A stretch of 64,000 nt of DNA from Microbacterium sp. 2FI (lineage in GTDB: Bacteria > Actinomycetota > Actinomycetes > Actinomycetales > Microbacteriaceae): NCBI RefSeq assembly GCF_005502885.1, contig NZ_SCMR01000011.1, forward strand, positions 55,042 through 119,041, written 5' to 3'. This document shows positions 60,156-64,000 of the stretch, piece after piece; the stretch's first letter is position 1, and every line of letters starts with the position of its first letter. Below the pieces are notes generated by a model that saw only the letters and a program-made list of their open reading frames with translations, was not told the DNA's origin and ran no database searches. A program made the translations under genes and the position numbers.

Positions 60156-61682
60156 GTGGCAGACGATGTCGCACCGGCCGCGCCGCAGCACGCACTCGAG
60201 CTTCGCCGCGTGGTCAAGTCGTTCGGACCGGTCGTCGCACTCCGCGCCGGGAGCCTGACGCTCGACCGCGGCTCGATCCATGCGCTGATCGGAGAGAACG
60301 GCGCCGGCAAGTCCACGCTCGTGAAGATCGTCGCGGGCCTGTACCGCCGCGATGCGGGCGAGTTCCTCCTCGACGGCGAATCGGTCGATTTCACGAGCAC
60401 GGCGCAGTCCAAGGGCGCCGGCATCGCCGTGATCTACCAGGAGCCGACGCTCTTCCCCGACCTCTCGGTGACCGAGAACATCTTCATGGGCCGCCAGCCG
60501 ACCGGGCGCCTCGGCCGCATCGACCGCAAGGCCATGCGCAGCGAGGCCCTCGAGATCTTCGGCCGTCTGGGTGTCGCTCTCGATCCCGACCGTGTCACCG
60601 AGGGTCTCTCGATCGCCGACCAGCAGATCATCGAGATCGCGAAGGCCATCTCGCTCGACGCGAAGGTGCTCATCATGGATGAGCCGACGGCCGCCCTCTC
60701 GGGCGTCGAGGTCGAGCGGCTGTTCGCCGTCGCCCGCAGCCTCCGCGACGAGGGCCGCGCGCTGCTGTTCATCTCGCACCGCTTCGACGAGGTCTTCGCC
60801 CTCTGCGACACCGTCACCGTCATGCGTGACGGCTCGTACATCGACACCACGCCGATCGCCGACACCACAGTCGACGAACTCGTCCGCCAGATGGTGGGGC
60901 GCGATGTCACCGAGCTGTTCCCGAAGCTCCCCTCCGAGGTCGGCGACGTCGTGCTCGAGGTCGAGGGGCTCACCCGCAAGGGCGTCTTCCGCGACATCAC
61001 CTTCGACCTGCGCTCGGGCGAGATCGTCGGACTCGCCGGTCTCGTCGGAGCCGGCCGCAGCGAGGTCGCCCGAGCCGTCTTCGGCGTCGACCCGTATGAG
61101 TCCGGCAGAGTCACGCTGCTGGGCGCCGCACTCCCGAAGGGCAACCCGCGTGTCGCGACGAACCGCGGCATCGCGCTCGTCCCCGAAGACCGCCGCAAGC
61201 AGGGCCTCGTGCTCGACGACGGCGTCTCGCGCAACATCACGCTCGCGATTCGCTCGAAGCTCGCCAAGTGGGGGCTCATCTGGGGCGGTCTCGAGAACGA
61301 GGCCGCGCAGGTGTGGGCGAGCCGTCTCGAAGTGAAGACGGCGGCGCTGGATGCCGAGACCGGCACACTGTCGGGCGGCAACCAGCAGAAGGTCGTGCTC
61401 GGCAAGTGGCTCGCCACCGAGCCGAAGGTGCTGATCGTCGACGAGCCCACGCGCGGCATCGACGTCGGCACGAAGGCCGAGGTGCACCGCCTCCTCAGCC
61501 AGCTGGCCCAGCAGGGCCTCGCGATTCTCATGATCTCGTCCGAGCTCCCGGAGGTGCTGGGTATGGCCGACCGCGTCCTCGTCATGCGGGAGGGTCGCCT
61601 CACCGGCGAGTTCACCCGCGCGGAGGCGACTCCTGAAGCCGTCATGTACGCCGCGACCGCCGATGCGGAGGTCGCACGATGA
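60156..61682 (+). CDS. CUT2 sugar ABC transporter ATPase (RhaT/LsrA-like), double NBD
   Basis: A 508-residue protein with two nucleotide-binding domains. The first has GENGAGKS near 43 and Walker B VLIMDEPTAAL, with the degenerate signature LSIADQQ typical of this family. The second lacks an intact Walker A (GLVGAGRSE) but has LSGGNQQK and VLIVDEPTRGID. The combination is standard for RbsA-type ATPases. GGAGG five bases upstream selects GTG 60156 over ATG 60126. It heads an operon with two permeases and a binding protein. Confidence 0.92.
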   Translation: MADDVAPAAPQHALELRRVVKSFGPVVALRAGSLTLDRGSIHALIGENGAGKSTLVKIVAGLYRRDAGEFLLDGESVDFTSTAQSKGAGIAVIYQEPTLFPDLSVTENIFMGRQPTGRLGRIDRKAMRSEALEIFGRLGVALDPDRVTEGLSIADQQIIEIAKAISLDAKVLIMDEPTAALSGVEVERLFAVARSLRDEGRALLFISHRFDEVFALCDTVTVMRDGSYIDTTPIADTTVDELVRQMVGRDVTELFPKLPSEVGDVVLEVEGLTRKGVFRDITFDLRSGEIVGLAGLVGAGRSEVARAVFGVDPYESGRVTLLGAALPKGNPRVATNRGIALVPEDRRKQGLVLDDGVSRNITLAIRSKLAKWGLIWGGLENEAAQVWASRLEVKTAALDAETGTLSGGNQQKVVLGKWLATEPKVLIVDEPTRGIDVGTKAEVHRLLSQLAQQGLAILMISSELPEVLGMADRVLVMREGRLTGEFTRAEATPEAVMYAATADAEVAR

Positions 61683-62719
61683 CCGCCACCGCCACGCCGG
61701 TCGTCCAGCCCGGCGCGAGCTCGGCGTCGAAGCTGGTGCGCCGCATCGCGACCGCGCGCGAGACCGGCATCCTCGTCGCCCTGCTCCTCGTGATCCTGTT
61801 CGCCACGATCGCCAATCCGAACTTCCTGTTCTCCAGCGACGGGTTCCGCGACCTGCTGCTCACGCCCTCGCTGCTGCTGCTGGTCGCCGTGGGATCGGCG
61901 ATCGTGATCATCACGCGCAACGTCGACCTCTCGGTCGGCTCGATCGTCGGCCTCACCGCGTACCTCACCGGGCGCATGTTCATCGACATCCCCGGCATCC
62001 CGCTCATCGGCGTCTTCATCGGCGGCGTGGTCCTCGGCGGACTCCTCGGTCTCATCAACGGCGCCCTCGTCGCCTTCGCCCGGGTGCCCGCGCTCGTGAT
62101 CACACTCGGCACGATGTACATCTACCGCGGCATCAACGTCGCGTGGACCGGCAGCGACCGCATCAACGCATCGGATCTGCCGAGCGAGTTCCGCGCGCTC
62201 GGCACAGACCGCATCCTCGGCATCCCGATCCTCACGATCATCGCGGTCGTCGTCCTCGTCGTCGCGGCCTGGTACCTCCGCAACCTCCGCAGCGGCCGCG
62301 AGCTCTACGCGATCGGCTCGGACCCTGCCGCCGCCCATCTCTACGGTCTGCGCGTGACGCGTCGCATCATCGCCGCGTTCGTCGTGTCGGGAGCCCTGTC
62401 GGGCCTCGCCGGCGTCCTCTACGCCGCCCGCTACGGCACGGTCAGTTCGGCGGCCGGGTTCGGCTGGGAGCTGCAGGCCATCGGCGCCGCGGTGATCGGC
62501 GGCGTCGCGATCTCGGGCGGCGTCGGCACCGTCTGGGGCGCCGCGATCGGCGCGTTCCTGCTGCTGACGATCAACCGCGCCCTCCCGATCCTCGGGATCG
62601 ACGACTTCTGGCAGCGCGCCGTGGTCGGCGCCCTCATCCTCGGTGCCATCGTGCTCGACCGCGTGCTCGCGGTCCGCCAGCATCGACGACTCATCGCACA
62701 ACGGGAGGAGACACGATGA
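61679..62719 (+). CDS. CUT2 sugar ABC transporter permease (first)
   Basis: A 346-residue permease with about nine to ten membrane segments. IITRNVDLSVGSIVGLTAYL is the RbsC/LsrC family block, and YAIGSDPAAAHLYGLRVTRR is the ATPase-contact loop. It overlaps the ATPase gene by ATGA. Together with the second permease it resembles the RhaP/RhaQ or LsrC/LsrD heterodimer. Confidence 0.92.
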   Translation: MTATATPVVQPGASSASKLVRRIATARETGILVALLLVILFATIANPNFLFSSDGFRDLLLTPSLLLLVAVGSAIVIITRNVDLSVGSIVGLTAYLTGRMFIDIPGIPLIGVFIGGVVLGGLLGLINGALVAFARVPALVITLGTMYIYRGINVAWTGSDRINASDLPSEFRALGTDRILGIPILTIIAVVVLVVAAWYLRNLRSGRELYAIGSDPAAAHLYGLRVTRRIIAAFVVSGALSGLAGVLYAARYGTVSSAAGFGWELQAIGAAVIGGVAISGGVGTVWGAAIGAFLLLTINRALPILGIDDFWQRAVVGALILGAIVLDRVLAVRQHRRLIAQREETR

Positions 62720-63777
62720 CCGCTCTCACCGAAGCCGCGCCGACGCGCGTCTACAGCGCGCATGCGCGTCCCGCGTGGCGCCGCGTGCTCCTGACCCGAG
62801 AGACCGCGATCATCGTGATCCTCCTGCTCGTGGTCTTCGTCTCGCTCGCGACCGTGCGCAACTTCGACAGCCCGCTCACGGTCACGTACCTGCTGCGCGA
62901 CATCGCTCCGATCCTCTTGATCGCCCTCCCGATGACGCTCATCATCATCACGGAGGAGATCGACCTCTCGGTCGCGAGCATCGTGGGCCTCTCGAGCGTG
63001 ACGACCGGCATCCTGACCCAGGCCGGACTCCCGTTCCCTGTCGCAGCCTTCGTCGCGATCGTCGTCGGCACGATCGCCGGCGCCTTCAACGGGTTCCTCG
63101 TCACCGTCGTCGGTCTGCCGTCGCTCGCCGTCACGATCGGCACGCTGGCGCTCTTCCGCGGCATAGCGGTGGGCCTGCTCGGCACGACGGCGATCACCGA
63201 CTTCCCCGAGGAGTGGACCGACCTCGCCAAGGCGAACATCCCGGGGACGCCGGTGCCGGTCATCATGATCCCGTTCCTCGTGCTCGCGATCGTCTTCGCG
63301 GTGCTGCTGCACTTCACGCCGTTCGGCCGCTCGCTGTACGCGATCGGACTCAACAAAGAGGCGGCGGCGTTCTCGGGCATCGACGTCGGGCGCACGAAGT
63401 TCCTGCTGTTCGTCTTCAGCGGCGCGGTCTCGGGCTTCGCCGGCGTCTACTTCACGCTGCTGTACTCCAACGCCCGCGGCGACAACGCGATGGGGCTCGA
63501 GCTCCAGGTGATCGCGGCGGTGCTGCTCGGCGGCGTCTCGATCTTCGGCGGCCGCGGCGCCCTGCACGGCGTCATCGCCGGCGTGCTGCTCATCGGAACG
63601 CTCGGCAGCGCGCTGCGCCTCGCCGGAATCACCAGCGACATCATCAACGTCATCACCGGGGTGCTCCTCATCCTCTCGGTGGTGTCCGCAAGCCTCCTCG
63701 CATGGCTGCAGGCTCGTCGGGCCTCGGCCATCGGGAAGAAGAAGGGGAGGGCCGACGCGCCGACAGGCGGGTCGTGA
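62716..63777 (+). CDS. CUT2 sugar ABC transporter permease (second)
   Basis: A 353-residue permease with IITEEIDLSVASIVGLSSVT and the loop YAIGLNKEAAAFSGIDVGRT. The C-terminal tail is basic (KKKGRAD). GGGAGGAG precedes the ATG, which overlaps the stop of the first permease gene. The glutamate at IITEEIDLS replaces the usual GGIDLS glycines, as in RhaQ/LsrD-type partners. Confidence 0.9.
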   Translation: MTALTEAAPTRVYSAHARPAWRRVLLTRETAIIVILLLVVFVSLATVRNFDSPLTVTYLLRDIAPILLIALPMTLIIITEEIDLSVASIVGLSSVTTGILTQAGLPFPVAAFVAIVVGTIAGAFNGFLVTVVGLPSLAVTIGTLALFRGIAVGLLGTTAITDFPEEWTDLAKANIPGTPVPVIMIPFLVLAIVFAVLLHFTPFGRSLYAIGLNKEAAAFSGIDVGRTKFLLFVFSGAVSGFAGVYFTLLYSNARGDNAMGLELQVIAAVLLGGVSIFGGRGALHGVIAGVLLIGTLGSALRLAGITSDIINVITGVLLILSVVSASLLAWLQARRASAIGKKKGRADAPTGGS

Positions 63778-63825
63778 TCCTCCCACAGCGAACCACGCGC
63801 AATCAGTGCACCAAGGAAGGAAACA

Positions 63826-64000
63826 ATGATGTTCGGAAACACGCGCAAGGCCCGGCTCGCCCTGGCCGCCGCCGCGCTCACCATGGGTGTCGCGCTGGTC
63901 GCGACGGGCTGTTCGGGTTCGGGTGGCGATGGTGGCGATGGTGGCGACGCCGGTGATGGCGGGGATGCGAATCTGTCGATCGTGATGCTGCCGAAGAACC
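63826..64000 (+). CDS. Sugar ABC transporter substrate-binding lipoprotein, N-terminal part
   Basis: The gene runs off the window after 58 codons. The signal peptide and lipobox VATGC give a lipid Cys near 29, followed by a Gly/Asp linker (GGDGGDGGDAGDGGD) and NLSIVMLPKN, the first strand of a type I sugar-binding fold. AAGGAAGG lies about eight bases upstream. Position and the LPK opening fit RhaS or LsrB-type proteins of the rhamnose or AI-2 kind, so L-rhamnose uptake is possible but not proved. Confidence 0.85.
   Translation, partial: MMFGNTRKARLALAAAALTMGVALVATGCSGSGGDGGDGGDAGDGGDANLSIVMLPKN

Noticed and set aside
60434..62701. A 755-codon open frame antisense to the sugar ABC genes
   Set aside because: Its composition (Arg, Asp, His rich, no domain) is that of a shadow frame in GC-rich DNA, while the plus strand holds clear ABC genes with ribosome sites and overlaps.

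Overview
The window is about 64 kb of very GC-rich DNA from an actinobacterial chromosome, most likely Microbacterium or another member of the Microbacteriaceae. This is inferred from the gene families, the frequent GTG starts, ATGA/GTGA start-stop overlaps, the abundance of the GGATGCC/GGCATCC word and many leaderless-type promoters. No rRNA or tRNA, CRISPR array, insertion sequence or prophage gene was seen. It reads as an ordinary chromosomal segment dominated by catabolic and transport operons, each with its own local regulator. Coding density is high and no gene-free stretch exceeds 300 bases.

Layout. (1) 1-10.8 kb: acyl-CoA catabolism (enoyl-CoA hydratase end, dienoyl-CoA-reductase-like flavoenzyme, acyl-CoA ligase, serine hydrolase), a complete branched-chain-amino-acid-type (Liv) ABC importer, a PadR and a TetR regulator. 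(2) 10.8-23.4 kb: a hydrolase/amidase/peptide-type ABC transporter region. Three small DUF3237 proteins each overlap the end of a hydrolase gene. Two TetR and one MarR regulator sit in or beside it. (3) 23.5-29.7 kb: two MFS transporters, an RraA-like protein and an AtuA-like (DUF1446) plus DUF4387 pair. A GntR regulator probably unites part of it through two near-identical 16-bp palindromes. (4) 29.7-33.0 kb: DrrAB-type ABC exporter with DUF1048 and PadR, then a diacylglycerol-kinase-like gene. (5) 33.1-39.4 kb: dialkylglycine decarboxylase with a ThrE-type exporter, then a CoA-precursor block (panB, panC, a DUF2520 Rossmann protein, coaA). (6) 39.5-43.4 kb: a large helical-repeat-like protein overlapping a SWIM zinc-finger protein. 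(7) 43.4-48.0 kb: LacI-controlled Gfo/Idh oxidoreductase, DUF6807 and cupin genes, then two DUF202 membrane proteins. (8) 48-51.9 kb: processive glycosyltransferase, ROK kinase, esterase. (9) 51.9-55.1 kb: a compact operon of a radical SAM enzyme with extra cysteine domains, a small membrane protein, an Lgt-like protein and a proline-rich membrane protein. This is the best candidate for undescribed membrane-lipid or lipoprotein chemistry. (10) 55.1-59.0 kb: PadR plus permease-prefix membrane protein, a Kv-type channel and a tocopherol-cyclase-family protein. (11) 59.0-64.0 kb: LacI regulator and the start of a CUT2 (rhamnose/AI-2 type) sugar ABC importer, cut by the window end.

Regulation is unusually readable by eye. 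Several sigma-70-like promoters (TTGACN, 17-18 bp, TANNNT) carry a palindrome next to a gene for a matching regulator. About ten genes have a TANNNT-like -10 hexamer 5-7 nt before the start codon and no Shine-Dalgarno sequence, the signature of leaderless transcripts. All functional names rest on reading motifs and overall resemblance. No database search was run.
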